This document shows, in pieces, positions 1 to 7,806 of a stretch of 44,848 nt of DNA. How positions within the stretch are numbered: the first letter of the stretch is position 1; each line of letters begins with the position of its first letter. The notes below the pieces were generated by a model. That model saw only the letters and a program-made list of their open reading frames with translations, did no database searches and was not told the DNA's origin. The stretch is from CBCPMX01 sp965120355 (GTDB taxonomy: Bacteria; Bacillota; Clostridia; Oscillospirales; Oscillospiraceae). Both the position numbers and the translations under genes were made by a program. The stretch lies in assembly GCA_965120355.1 (NCBI GenBank), contig CBCPMX010000121.1:1-44848 (forward strand). Direction: 5' to 3'.

Positions 1-119
1 GGTCGTCACAAAAAAGAAAGAAAGCGGAACAGCACGCAGCAAGGTGCGACGGCCGCAGGGGGCAGGCGGCGTTCCGCCGCCGGCCCTGCGCCGCTGTTGG
101 AACAGAGAGGAGTATATAA
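1..119. other. Leader/upstream region of glgA
   Basis: No gene is supported here. A GC-rich inverted repeat (GGCGGCG, then CCGCCGGCC a few bases later) lies at about 65-85. An AGAGAGGAG ribosome-binding site lies just before the glgA start. The preceding gene, if any, is outside the window. Confidence 0.5.
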
Positions 120-1706
120 ATGGCTACCAGCAAACCCTCCATATTGTTTGCCACTTTTGAAGCCGCGCCCTTTGTCAAGACCGGCGGCCTGGGCGATGTG
201 GGCGGCACTCTGCCCGCCGCTTTGCAGGCTGCCGGCGCGGAGGTGCGGGTGATTCTGCCCAAGTTCGCCACCATTGCCGAGGAATACCGCAAGGCCATGA
301 CCCATGTGACGGATTTTTATATGTATCTGGGCTGGCGGCACCAGTACTGCGGCATTGAAAGCCTGGAGTACAACGGTGTGACCTTCTATTTTGTGGACAA
401 TGAATATTATTTTGGACGCAGCTATCCCTATGGTTTCTTCGACGACGGTGAGCGCATTGCCTTTTTCTCCAAGGCGGTCTGCGACTGCATTCAGTACCTG
501 GATTTTGCCCCGGATATTCTGCACTGCAACGACTGGCATACGGCGCTGAGCACGGTTTATCTGCGGGAAGCCTACTTTGGCATGGAAAAGTACAGCCGGA
601 TTCGCACCGTGTTCACGGTGCACAATCTGAAATTCCAGGGCATGTACGACGGATCCATGCTGGGGGATGTGCTGGGCCTGCACTGGAGCGAGGCGGCCCG
701 GAATCAGCTGATGCAGGGCGACGCTGTCAACTTCATGCGCGGAGCCCTGAACTATGCCGACCGATTGACCACGGTCAGCCCCACCTATGCCCAGGAGATC
801 TGTACCGATTTCTACGGCGAGGGCCTCAATGACGTGTACAACCGCCGGCGCAGCATCCTCACCGGCATTCTCAACGGGATTGACCCGGCGCAGTACGACC
901 CGGCCACGGATCCCAATCTGGATGTCCATTTCGACAAGGCGCATCTGGAGGGGAAGACCGAGAACAAAACGCGGCTCCAGGCGGAGCTGGGCCTGACGGT
1001 GGACGCCGAAATTCCCATGATCGGAATCATCAGCCGCCTGACCGACCAGAAGGGGCTGGATCTGGTCAACTATATCCTCCAGGAGCTGCTCCAGGATGAC
1101 ATTCAGCTGGTGGTGCTGGGAGTCGGGCAGAAGGAGTATGAAGACACCTTCCGCTTCTTTGCGGCCCGGTTCCCGGAAAAGGTTTCGGCCAATATCTGCT
1201 TCTCCGATGCCCTGAGCCACAAGATCTATGCCGCCTGCGACATGGTGCTGGTGCCCAGTCTCTTTGAACCCTGCGGCCTGAGTCAGATGATCGCCATGCG
1301 CTACGGGACGCTGCCGGTGGTCCGGGAGACCGGCGGCCTGAAGGACAGCGTCATTCCCTACAACCAATACACCGGTGAGGGCAATGGCTTCAGCTTTGCC
1401 AACTATAACGCCCACGAGCTGCTGTTCACCATCCAGCGGGCCGTAAAGGTCTACCGCGAGGACCGCCCCGCCTGGAACCAGCTGGTGCGCAACGCCTTTG
1501 CCGCTGACTTCTCCTGGAAAGCGTCGGCGGAGAAATATATGGATCTGTACCGGGGCCTGCTGGCTGAGCGTGCGGCCGCTGAGCCGGCGGAAGCCTCCGC
1601 TGTGGCGGATGCCCCCGCGGCGCCTGCCGCGGAACATGCCCCCAATCCGGAGGCTTCGGGGACGTCCCCTGCGGAATTGGAGAAAGACGTTCCCGGCGCG
1701 CCTTAA
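120..1706 (+). CDS. glgA: Glycogen synthase GlgA (ADP-glucose, GT5)
   Basis: Glycogen synthase, which transfers glucose from ADP-glucose to the growing alpha-1,4-glucan in the cytoplasm. The 528-residue protein opens with the GT5 signature KTGGLGDV (residues 20-27), the ADP-glucose-binding loop. The C-terminal GT-B half contains ISRLTDQKGLD and the LVPSLFEPCGLSQ block that holds the family's conserved glutamate. The core ends near residue 483. It is followed by about 45 residues of Ala/Pro/Glu-rich tail that typical GlgA (about 480 residues) lacks and that looks disordered. The ATG is preceded by AGAGAGGAG. It is followed by the GH13-GH77 fusion on the same strand, so the pair likely serves glycogen build-up and remodelling. 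The glgC/glgD genes expected nearby are not in the window. Confidence 0.96.
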   Translation: MATSKPSILFATFEAAPFVKTGGLGDVGGTLPAALQAAGAEVRVILPKFATIAEEYRKAMTHVTDFYMYLGWRHQYCGIESLEYNGVTFYFVDNEYYFGRSYPYGFFDDGERIAFFSKAVCDCIQYLDFAPDILHCNDWHTALSTVYLREAYFGMEKYSRIRTVFTVHNLKFQGMYDGSMLGDVLGLHWSEAARNQLMQGDAVNFMRGALNYADRLTTVSPTYAQEICTDFYGEGLNDVYNRRRSILTGILNGIDPAQYDPATDPNLDVHFDKAHLEGKTENKTRLQAELGLTVDAEIPMIGIISRLTDQKGLDLVNYILQELLQDDIQLVVLGVGQKEYEDTFRFFAARFPEKVSANICFSDALSHKIYAACDMVLVPSLFEPCGLSQMIAMRYGTLPVVRETGGLKDSVIPYNQYTGEGNGFSFANYNAHELLFTIQRAVKVYREDRPAWNQLVRNAFAADFSWKASAEKYMDLYRGLLAERAAAEPAEASAVADAPAAPAAEHAPNPEASGTSPAELEKDVPGAP

Positions 1707-1863
1707 ATACCCCCGAAGCCCATCGGCTGCAGGGCCGTTCGATACGCAGGGAGAAAAGCGGGGAGCATTCTTCCCGTTTCAGACTGCAGCCGGTAACCAG
1801 ATGCGCGTATGCAGCGCAAAATCCCCGTTGTTCACACGAAATCATTGCAAGGAGCCCTGTTTC

Positions 1864-4800
1864 ATGTACGCTTATCACAACTCTTATAACCAGGAATACC
1901 GCAGCCCCTTCGGCGCAGCACCGGTGGGCAGCCAGGTCCGCCTGCGGCTGGACGTGGTGGAGCCGGTTTCGGGGCTGAAATGTTTCCTTCGGCTTTGGCA
2001 CAGCGACCGGGGCGCCATGCTGGTCCCCATGGACTGCGACCACTGGGGCCAGCGCGCCCAATTTTCCGCGGTCATCACCATGCCGGCCGAGGGGTGCCTG
2101 CTGTGGTACAGCTTTATCCTGGAGAACTATGATACCCGCAGCTTTTATGGAAACAATCTGGCAGGCCTGGGCGGCGAGGGCCAGATGTACGAAAGCAACC
2201 CCAAGACCTACCAGATCACTGTCTACAAGCCCGATCATGTGCCGGACTGGTATAAAAACGGCATTGCCTATCAAATCTTCCCCGACCGGTTTTTCCGGGG
2301 AGAGGACTGGCTGCAGCGGCAGGCGGACGCCATCCGTCCCGACGGCTGGCGCGGCCCAAAGCATCTGCTCCAGATGGACTGGAGCGACACGCCCCACTAT
2401 GTCCGCGATGAAACAGGGCGAATTGACCGATGGACCAACTTCGGCGGTACGCTGGAGGGCATCCGGGAGAAGCTGCTGTATCTCAAAAGCCTGGGGGTGA
2501 CGATTCTGTATCTGAACCCCATCTTTGAGGGCAGCAGCAATCATAAGTACGATACGGCGGACTATCTGCGGGTCGATCCGGGCCTGGGCGACGAAGAGAG
2601 CTTTCAGGCGTTGGTGGACGAGGCAGCGGAGTTGGGCATTCACATTCTCCTGGACGGCGTGTTCAGCCACACTGGCGCAGACAGCAAATACTTCAACCGC
2701 CTGGGCAATTACGGTTCCGGCGGTGCGTGCCAGGACCGCAGCTCGCCGTACTATGCTTGGTACCGGTTCCGGAACTGGCCTGACGACTATGAGTCCTGGT
2801 GGGATGTGTCGGATCTGCCCAATGTCAACGAGTTGGTGCCGTCGTTCCAACAGTTTATTTGCGGCGGCGAAGACAGCGTAATTCGCCACTGGATGAAAAA
2901 GGGCGTCAGCGGCTGGCGGCTGGACGTGGCAGATGAGCTGCCCGACGCCTTTATCGCGTCCATTCGCCGGGCGATCCAGGAAGAAAACCCGGCCGGCGTT
3001 CTGCTGGGCGAGGTGTGGGAAGACGCCTCCAATAAAATCAGCTATGGCGAGCAGCGCAAATACTTCCAGGGAGAAGAGCTGCAATCTGTCATGAACTATC
3101 CGTTCCGGGAGTCGGCGGTGAACTTTTTGCTGGGCCGCTTGACGCCGGATCAGCTCCGCGCCCGGTTTATGAGTCAAATGGAAAACTACCCCAAAGAGAA
3201 TTTCTATGCCAACCTGAACCTCATTGGCAGCCACGATCGGGAGCGGGTGCTGACCCTTCTGGGCGGCGCGCCCGATCAGTCGGGAATGTCGGAGCGGGAA
3301 CAGGAGCGGTACCGCCTGTCGCCGGAGCAATATGCGCTGGGCCGGCGGCGGCTGAAAATGCTCAGCCTGCTTCAGTTCACCATGCCGGGCGTCCCGTGCA
3401 TCTATTACGGCGACGAGGTGGGCATGCAGGGCTATCGGGATCCCTTCAACCGGGGGACCTATCCATGGGGCCATGAAGACCAGGATCTGCTGTTCCACTA
3501 CCGCACGCTGACCACCCTGCGCCAGCAGCACCCGGTGCTTGCCGGCGGCAGCTACCAGCCCCAGGCGTTTGGAGATCACGTCTATGGCTGCCTGCGGCAG
3601 GATGCGCATGAAACCATACAGGTGCTGCTCAACCGCAGCGATACCGAGCGCCAGACGGTGACGGTGCCGATGCGCGACGCCTGCGCCCTGGATCTGCTGG
3701 CTTCCCGGTGGCTGGAGCCGGAGGAGAATGGGCAGCTGACCGTGGAGTTGCCCCCTCTGAGCGGCGTGATGGTGCTGTTCTGCGGCAAAAAACCGGAAGC
3801 AGCCCCCCGGCAGCGGGCCGCCGGTGTGGTATGCCATGTGACGGCGGTGCCGGCCAAGGGCGACCGGGCTGTGCTCACCGATGGGCTGGCCTTTGTGGAC
3901 TTCCTGAAAAAGGCGGGACAGCGCTTGTGGCAGGTGCTGCCGGTGAATCCCATCGGGCTGGGGGATTCCCCCTATTATAGCCCTGCCGCTTTTGCGGGCA
4001 ATCCCGATCTCATCGACCGGCAGACGCCGCCGGATTGGAGCGGCTACGACGCTTTTTGCCAGGAAAATGCCTGGTGGCTGGATGACTATGCCCTGTTCAC
4101 TGCCCTGAAGGCGGCCTATGACGGCGCGCCCTGGTACGACTGGCCCGAGGAGGCCCGGGACCGCACAGATCTGGAGGCGCTCCGCGCCGCCCACGCCGAG
4201 GCTGTGGAGACGGCCCGCCGGGATCAGTACTGGTTCTGGAGCCAGTGGGCCGGCTTGAAAGCCTACGCCAACGAAAACGGCGTTCAGCTCATTGGCGACG
4301 TGCCGCTGGGTGTATCTGACGATTCGGCGGACGTGTGGGCCGCGCCGGAGCTGTTCCAGCTGGACGCCACGGGGCATCCCTGCCGCACTGCCGGTGTGCC
4401 GCCGGATTATTTCAATGCCGACGGCCAGAACTGGGGCAATCCGGTCTACAACTGGGATGCCATGGCGGATCAGGACTACCGCTGGTGGATTCGCCGCCTG
4501 CGCCATGCCCTCCATGCCTATGATTTTATCCGGCTGGATCATTTCCGGGGCTTTTCGGAATACTATGCCATCCCTGCCGGCAAATCCGGCAAGTGGGGCG
4601 GCTGGCGGCTGGGGCCGGGCCTGGCGCTGTTCCAGGCCGCAGAGGCGGAACTGGGCAGCCCCCTGCCGATTATCGCCGAGGATCTGGGCAATCTGGATGC
4701 CGGGGTCTACAACCTGCTGAAGCTGACGGGCTTCCCGGGGATGGACGTGTATCAGTTTGAGCGCGAAAAGATGGACGCGGCAAAGCCGGAAGAGGCGCGG

Positions 4801-5124
4801 GACCGGATCTATTACGCCTCCACCCACGACAGTCAAACCCTGCGGGGCTGGTGCCGCAGCACCTGGCCCGACCAGGATGACGGGGAGAAGTCGGCGAAGA
4901 TCCTCCGAACGCTCTATGCCTCCGACGCCAACTGGGTTCTGGCGCAGCTCCAGGATTTGTTGGGGCTGGATGACAGCGCCCGATTCAATACCCCCGGCAC
5001 CCTGGGAACCCACAACTGGTCCTGGCGCGCCGACGCCGCCCTGCTCACGGACGAGACGGCGGAAACATTCTTCAAGCTGGCCCGGGAGACGGGGCGCTGC
5101 GGTGAAGAGACGGACGAGAACTGA
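1864..5124 (+). CDS. Bifunctional alpha-glycosidase (GH13) / 4-alpha-glucanotransferase (GH77)
   Basis: A 1086-residue fusion of two alpha-glucan enzymes. Residues 1 to about 125 look like the beta-sandwich N-domain of neopullulanase-type GH13 proteins. The GH13 barrel follows, with nucleophile D354 in GWRLDVADE, acid/base E383 in GEVWED and D458 in GSHDRER. From about residue 655 a MalQ-like GH77 domain begins (WQVLPVNPIG, DSPYYSP, GNPVYNWDAM), with nucleophile D892 in IRLDHFRGF and acid/base E939 in IAEDLG. The catalytic residues of both halves are present, so both are probably active. The protein would debranch or hydrolyse and disproportionate glycogen or maltodextrins in the cytoplasm. 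There is no signal peptide. The start is chosen for AAGGAG nine bases upstream. The 157-bp gap after glgA shows no clear terminator, so co-transcription is possible. Confidence 0.93.
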   Translation: MYAYHNSYNQEYRSPFGAAPVGSQVRLRLDVVEPVSGLKCFLRLWHSDRGAMLVPMDCDHWGQRAQFSAVITMPAEGCLLWYSFILENYDTRSFYGNNLAGLGGEGQMYESNPKTYQITVYKPDHVPDWYKNGIAYQIFPDRFFRGEDWLQRQADAIRPDGWRGPKHLLQMDWSDTPHYVRDETGRIDRWTNFGGTLEGIREKLLYLKSLGVTILYLNPIFEGSSNHKYDTADYLRVDPGLGDEESFQALVDEAAELGIHILLDGVFSHTGADSKYFNRLGNYGSGGACQDRSSPYYAWYRFRNWPDDYESWWDVSDLPNVNELVPSFQQFICGGEDSVIRHWMKKGVSGWRLDVADELPDAFIASIRRAIQEENPAGVLLGEVWEDASNKISYGEQRKYFQGEELQSVMNYPFRESAVNFLLGRLTPDQLRARFMSQMENYPKENFYANLNLIGSHDRERVLTLLGGAPDQSGMSEREQERYRLSPEQYALGRRRLKMLSLLQFTMPGVPCIYYGDEVGMQGYRDPFNRGTYPWGHEDQDLLFHYRTLTTLRQQHPVLAGGSYQPQAFGDHVYGCLRQDAHETIQVLLNRSDTERQTVTVPMRDACALDLLASRWLEPEENGQLTVELPPLSGVMVLFCGKKPEAAPRQRAAGVVCHVTAVPAKGDRAVLTDGLAFVDFLKKAGQRLWQVLPVNPIGLGDSPYYSPAAFAGNPDLIDRQTPPDWSGYDAFCQENAWWLDDYALFTALKAAYDGAPWYDWPEEARDRTDLEALRAAHAEAVETARRDQYWFWSQWAGLKAYANENGVQLIGDVPLGVSDDSADVWAAPELFQLDATGHPCRTAGVPPDYFNADGQNWGNPVYNWDAMADQDYRWWIRRLRHALHAYDFIRLDHFRGFSEYYAIPAGKSGKWGGWRLGPGLALFQAAEAELGSPLPIIAEDLGNLDAGVYNLLKLTGFPGMDVYQFEREKMDAAKPEEARDRIYYASTHDSQTLRGWCRSTWPDQDDGEKSAKILRTLYASDANWVLAQLQDLLGLDDSARFNTPGTLGTHNWSWRADAALLTDETAETFFKLARETGRCGEETDEN

Positions 5125-5158
5125 ATTTTCCAGGGAATGTGATCCCCCTAAACGGATA

Positions 5159-5193
5159 CAGCCGCGGCGCGGAATTTTTCCGCGCCGCGGCTG
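5159..5193. terminator. Strong 16-bp palindrome between convergent genes
   Basis: A perfect 16-bp inverted repeat (CAGCCGCGGCGCGGAA and its complement) with a 3-nt T loop sits between the convergent fusion glucanase and SDR genes. It lacks a good U tract on either strand, so bidirectional termination is likely from position and stability but not proven. Confidence 0.6.
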
Positions 5194-5227
5194 CGGCGTA
5201 TGTGAGGCTGCGCGCTTCCTGGGGCTG

Positions 5228-6064
5228 TCAGTACCCCACGGCGGTGGAACCGCCGTCAATGACGATGACCTGGCCCGTGGTATTGGCGCTCAGACCGCAT
5301 AACAGATACAGGCACATACCGGCGATTTCGTCGGGGTCGGACAACCGGCCCGAGGGTACGCCGGTGGTGGGGCCTCCAGGCCCGGCGCCGGGACCGCCGG
5401 GACCTCCAGGACCTCCGGGGCCGCCCGGGCCGCCGGGGCCTTCCGGTCCGCCTTCCCGGGGTGTGGTGACGCCGACGCCGCCGGCCATGACGCCGCCGGG
5501 GGCGATGCAGTTGACGCGGATGTTGTCAGCGGCCCACTCCACGGCGCCCTGCATACTCAGCGCCACCACCGCGCCCTTGGAGGCGGAGTAGTGAGCCGAA
5601 CACATGGGCGGGGTCATCCCCCGAATGCCGGCCATGGAGGCAATGTTGACAATGGCTCCCTTGTGCCGGGGCAGCATGGACTGCTTGACCACCTGCTGCA
5701 TCATGAAAAACAGCCCCTTGGCGTTGGCGTTCATCAGCTTGTCCCAGCGCTCCTCCGTCAGTTCCACGGCGGGGCAGCCGTCCATAATACCGGCACACTG
5801 AATCATGGAATCAATCTCGCCCAAATCGGCGCGAATGGCGGCGACGACGCCGTCGATGTCCGCCACCTTGGCCACGTCCAGCGCATAGGCACGCACCGTC
5901 CCAAAGGGGGCAAGCATCTGGGCGGCCTTTTGAATCTTCTCCGGATTGCGGCCCACCATGGCGACCTTTGCGCCGCTCTCCGCCATCATTTTGGCGCAGG
6001 TGAAGCCGATGCCGGAGCCTGCGCCGGTGACGACGCAGACCGTTCCGTCAAAACGAATGTCCAT
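5228..6064 (-). CDS. SDR-family oxidoreductase with collagen-like Gly-Gly-Pro insert
   Basis: Short-chain dehydrogenase/reductase, 278 residues. It has the Rossmann glycine motif TGAGSGIG (13-20), catalytic S143, and Y159/K163 in HYSASK, so it is probably an active NAD(P)-dependent alcohol/ketone oxidoreductase. The substrate is unknown. After the cofactor-side NCIAPGG segment (185-191), the flexible substrate loop is replaced by roughly 30 residues of Gly-Gly-Pro triplets (about 205-232; DNA 5369-5452). The fold then resumes with SGRLSDPDEIAG and the usual C-terminal TGQVIVIDGG. Synonymous codons vary along the repeat (GGA/GGC/GGG/GGT; CCT/CCA/CCG/CCC), which argues for a kept protein sequence rather than fresh DNA slippage. 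The ATG at 6064 follows AGGAGG by 10 bases. A second Gly/Pro-rich insert occurs in the reductase at 23829-26000. Confidence 0.93.
   Translation of the reverse strand: MDIRFDGTVCVVTGAGSGIGFTCAKMMAESGAKVAMVGRNPEKIQKAAQMLAPFGTVRAYALDVAKVADIDGVVAAIRADLGEIDSMIQCAGIMDGCPAVELTEERWDKLMNANAKGLFFMMQQVVKQSMLPRHKGAIVNIASMAGIRGMTPPMCSAHYSASKGAVVALSMQGAVEWAADNIRVNCIAPGGVMAGGVGVTTPREGGPEGPGGPGGPGGPGGPGGPGAGPGGPTTGVPSGRLSDPDEIAGMCLYLLCGLSANTTGQVIVIDGGSTAVGY
5369..5452 (-). repeat. Gly-Gly-Pro coding repeat inside the SDR gene
   Basis: About nine imperfect GGP/GP-type triplets, in frame with the SDR on both sides. At DNA level it is a degenerate 9-bp repeat. The reverse strand reads Gly-Pro-Pro, but only the minus frame continues into conserved SDR sequence on both flanks. 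Confidence 0.85.
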
Positions 6065-6322
6065 ATGTGTTCTTCCTCCTGAATGCATCAATCTTTCCGG
6101 GGAACCGCTGCCGGGTGGCGCCGGCCGCAGGCGGATTGCGCCGCACGCAGTGCGTCCCCAGGTTTCTGAAAATTTGCGGGAATCTCAATTGTGTTGCCGG
6201 CGGCCCTGTCATACGCCGTCCTCCGGCAGCCGCGCTGACCCGGAACCCCTCGCTCAGCTGCCGGGCCGGAGAGCCGGAACGGCGGCGTGCCGGGCACGCT
6301 GGGTATGTCCCCTGCGGCCGGC

Positions 6323-7036
6323 CTACAGCAGCACCGAGCAGCCGTCCAGCCGGTACAATTGCGGCGAATCGTCCCCGGGCATGGGCCGCTCCGGCGGCTG
6401 CCCCTGCAGCTGGCCGGACACGGCTGCCCGGTAGCACCGCAGCAGCCCGTCGATGGTTTCCGGCTCCACGGGGCAGGGCCCGTGGCTGGGCCAGACGGTG
6501 TCAAAGGCAGCGGACATCCCTTTCAGTTTTTCCAGCGCCGCCGGGAACAGCTCCGGCTGCCGGTGGCTGCCAAAGAGAAAGACACTGTCCCGCTGCACCG
6601 TGTCGCCGGAAAACAGCATCCGGTTGGCCCGGTCCAGCAGACAGATGCTGCCGGGCGTGTGTCCGGGGATGGCAATGACCTCCAAATCCCGGCCGCCCAG
6701 GGCGAAGACCTGCCCCTCTTCTACGGGCAGGATCGAGTTGTCCGGCGCCGGGCCGAACCGGCGCAGCAGCGGCGCGTCGTCCGGGTGCAGGTAGACTTCT
6801 GGGAACAGGCCGTTGTTGGCGGTGTGATCGCCGTCGCCGTGACTGTTGACTACCACCAGCGGCAGGTCTGTGACGGTGCGGATCAGCGCCGGCAGATCAC
6901 AGGCAGACGCCCCGGTGTCCCACAGCAGGGCCTTCTCTTCGCCGAGAATCAGAAAGGCCCGCACCATGCCCTGGTCGATGGCCCAGAGGGTGGGGGTGTA
7001 TTGGATGAGGGTGGTTTCCAATCTGGGAGAGTCCAT
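6323..7036 (-). CDS. MBL-fold metallo-hydrolase
   Basis: A 237-residue metallo-beta-lactamase-fold hydrolase of unknown substrate. Landmarks are NSHGDGDHTANN, the IPGHTPGSI strand with a metal-binding His, and LFSGDTV with the bridging Asp. The usual HxHxDH motif reads HxDxDH here, so one zinc ligand is changed. The glyoxalase II-like layout suggests thioester or lactone hydrolysis, but nothing nearby fixes the substrate. The ATG at 7036 has AGGAGG seven bases upstream. A promoter with an extended -10 lies about 60 bp upstream. The gap to the downstream SDR is 258 bp without a clear promoter or terminator, so read-through into the SDR is possible. Confidence 0.88.
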   Translation of the reverse strand: MDSPRLETTLIQYTPTLWAIDQGMVRAFLILGEEKALLWDTGASACDLPALIRTVTDLPLVVVNSHGDGDHTANNGLFPEVYLHPDDAPLLRRFGPAPDNSILPVEEGQVFALGGRDLEVIAIPGHTPGSICLLDRANRMLFSGDTVQRDSVFLFGSHRQPELFPAALEKLKGMSAAFDTVWPSHGPCPVEPETIDGLLRCYRAAVSGQLQGQPPERPMPGDDSPQLYRLDGCSVLL

Positions 7037-7096
7037 GAACAGTGCCTCCTTATCTATGGGGGATGTGGCCGCGCCGGTGGGGCGCGTGTGTCTTCC

Positions 7097-7125
7097 ATTA
7101 TAACACATGGGGCGGGGCTTGTACA
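7097..7125 (-). promoter_or_regulatory. Promoter of the MBL-fold gene
   Basis: On the minus strand, TGTACA (7120-7125) and TATAAT (7097-7102) are separated by 17 bp, with a TG extension upstream of the -10. It is positioned for the gene starting at 7036. Confidence 0.65.
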
Positions 7126-7162
7126 GCGCCCGGGGCTGCTTTGCCCGCCGCCACAACGCAAA

Positions 7163-7213
7163 CAACCCAAAACGCCGACGCAGTTGACCGGACTGCATCG
7201 GCGCCTTGGGTTG
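7163..7213. repeat. Three-tier 51-nt hairpin of unknown role
   Basis: A perfect nested inverted repeat: CAACCCAA / TTGGGTTG (8 bp), CGCCGA / TCGGCG (6 bp) and CAGT / ACTG (4 bp). Two symmetric 2-nt internal loops separate the tiers, and a 7-nt apical loop closes the structure. It is not inside a gene and has no U tract immediately after it on the plus strand. It lies between the MBL promoter and the SRP RNA promoter. Its function is not recognised. Confidence 0.75.
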
Positions 7214-7343
7214 TAAGGAGAAAGAAAAGAGAATTGAATGAAAAACGCTTGGTTCCTGCTTGCAAGGATAGAATACCCCATGGGTATGACAAAAATTTGA
7301 CCGAATTTTTATTAAAGCGTAAACAATCAGGGGAGAATTTTTG

Positions 7344-7379
7344 AAGAAAGCAGCGGGCAGCCGCGGTTTCTTGATTTTT
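7344..7379 (+). terminator. Probable intrinsic terminator upstream of the SRP RNA
   Basis: AAGAAA / TTTCTT arms enclose an inner GCGG / CCGC stem, followed by GATTTTTC. It would stop plus-strand transcription that enters from the 7.1-7.3 kb interval. The transcript it would end is unknown. Confidence 0.5.
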
Positions 7380-7383
7380 CCGG

Positions 7384-7412
7384 TTGTCAAACGGGAAAAA
7401 ATCGTGTATAAT
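7384..7412 (+). promoter_or_regulatory. Promoter of the SRP RNA
   Basis: TTGTCA (7384-7389), 17-bp spacer, TATAAT (7407-7412). Transcription should start near 7419, just before the 5' end of the SRP RNA. Confidence 0.85.
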
Positions 7413-7424
7413 TTATAAGCTATG

Positions 7425-7740
7425 TCGCAAGCCTGCCGGCCTGTGACAAGGCCGCACTAGTCGGGGAGTCAGCGGTGCCTTGTAACCTGCAATCCGCTAC
7501 AGCAGGGATGAATTCCCACCCGAGGAGATCGTTTGTATCGTCTGACCCATGTAAGCGGCGATGAGGAACCGGTCCTGCGCAACGGAAACCCGTGAACCAT
7601 GTCAGGCGGGGAACCGAGCAGCATTAAGCGGACATTTTCGTGTGCCGCAGGGCAGCCGTTTCTGAGCTGGCTGCATGGGTAACGGGTGTAAGCGGTCGTT
7701 CAGAGGTGGGTGTGCGGTCTTGTCACAGGCCGTCGTCTTG
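7425..7740 (+). ncRNA. ffs: Signal recognition particle RNA, large (Alu-containing) type
   Basis: The RNA scaffold of the signal recognition particle, which binds Ffh. Typical Firmicutes SRP blocks are visible: a 5' Alu-domain core (GGGGAGTCAGCGGTGCC, CTGTAACCTGCAATCCGCT-like) and the S-domain apical helix 8 with a GGAA tetraloop at 7610-7613 followed by GAGCAGCAT. The ends pair over about 20 bp (CGGCCTGTGACAAG near 7437 with CTTGTCACAGGCCG near 7732). The length of about 300 nt fits the Bacillus-type scRNA. Its position directly upstream of dnaX is the same as in Bacillus. The exact ends are estimated from the closing helix. Confidence 0.93.
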
Positions 7741-7806
7741 TAGCGCAGAAAATGCGCAGTTCAGAGTCTGGCCGCGGACTGCGGCGGCTCGGCGGAGGTG
7801 AAGCAT

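Noticed and set aside
1426..5259. Very long open frame antisense to glgA and the GH13-GH77 gene
   Set aside because: It shadows recognised enzymes and has no ribosome site or family motifs of its own.
5369..5452. Tandem repeat read as a CRISPR or minisatellite
   Set aside because: The units are degenerate 9-bp coding triplets without spacers, in frame with the enzyme.
5139..5591. Plus-strand frame encoding a perfect collagen-like Gly-Pro-Pro run
   Set aside because: It is the reverse complement of the SDR Gly-Gly-Pro insert. Only the minus frame continues into conserved SDR sequence on both sides.
7238..7300. Short ATG frame (MKNAWFLLARIEYPMGMTKI)
   Set aside because: No Shine-Dalgarno at a useful distance, and only 20 codons. 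It overlaps inverted repeats better read as RNA structure.
7105..7410. tRNA gene in the interval before the SRP RNA
   Set aside because: The hairpins do not form a cloverleaf, and no T-arm GTTCRA motif is present.
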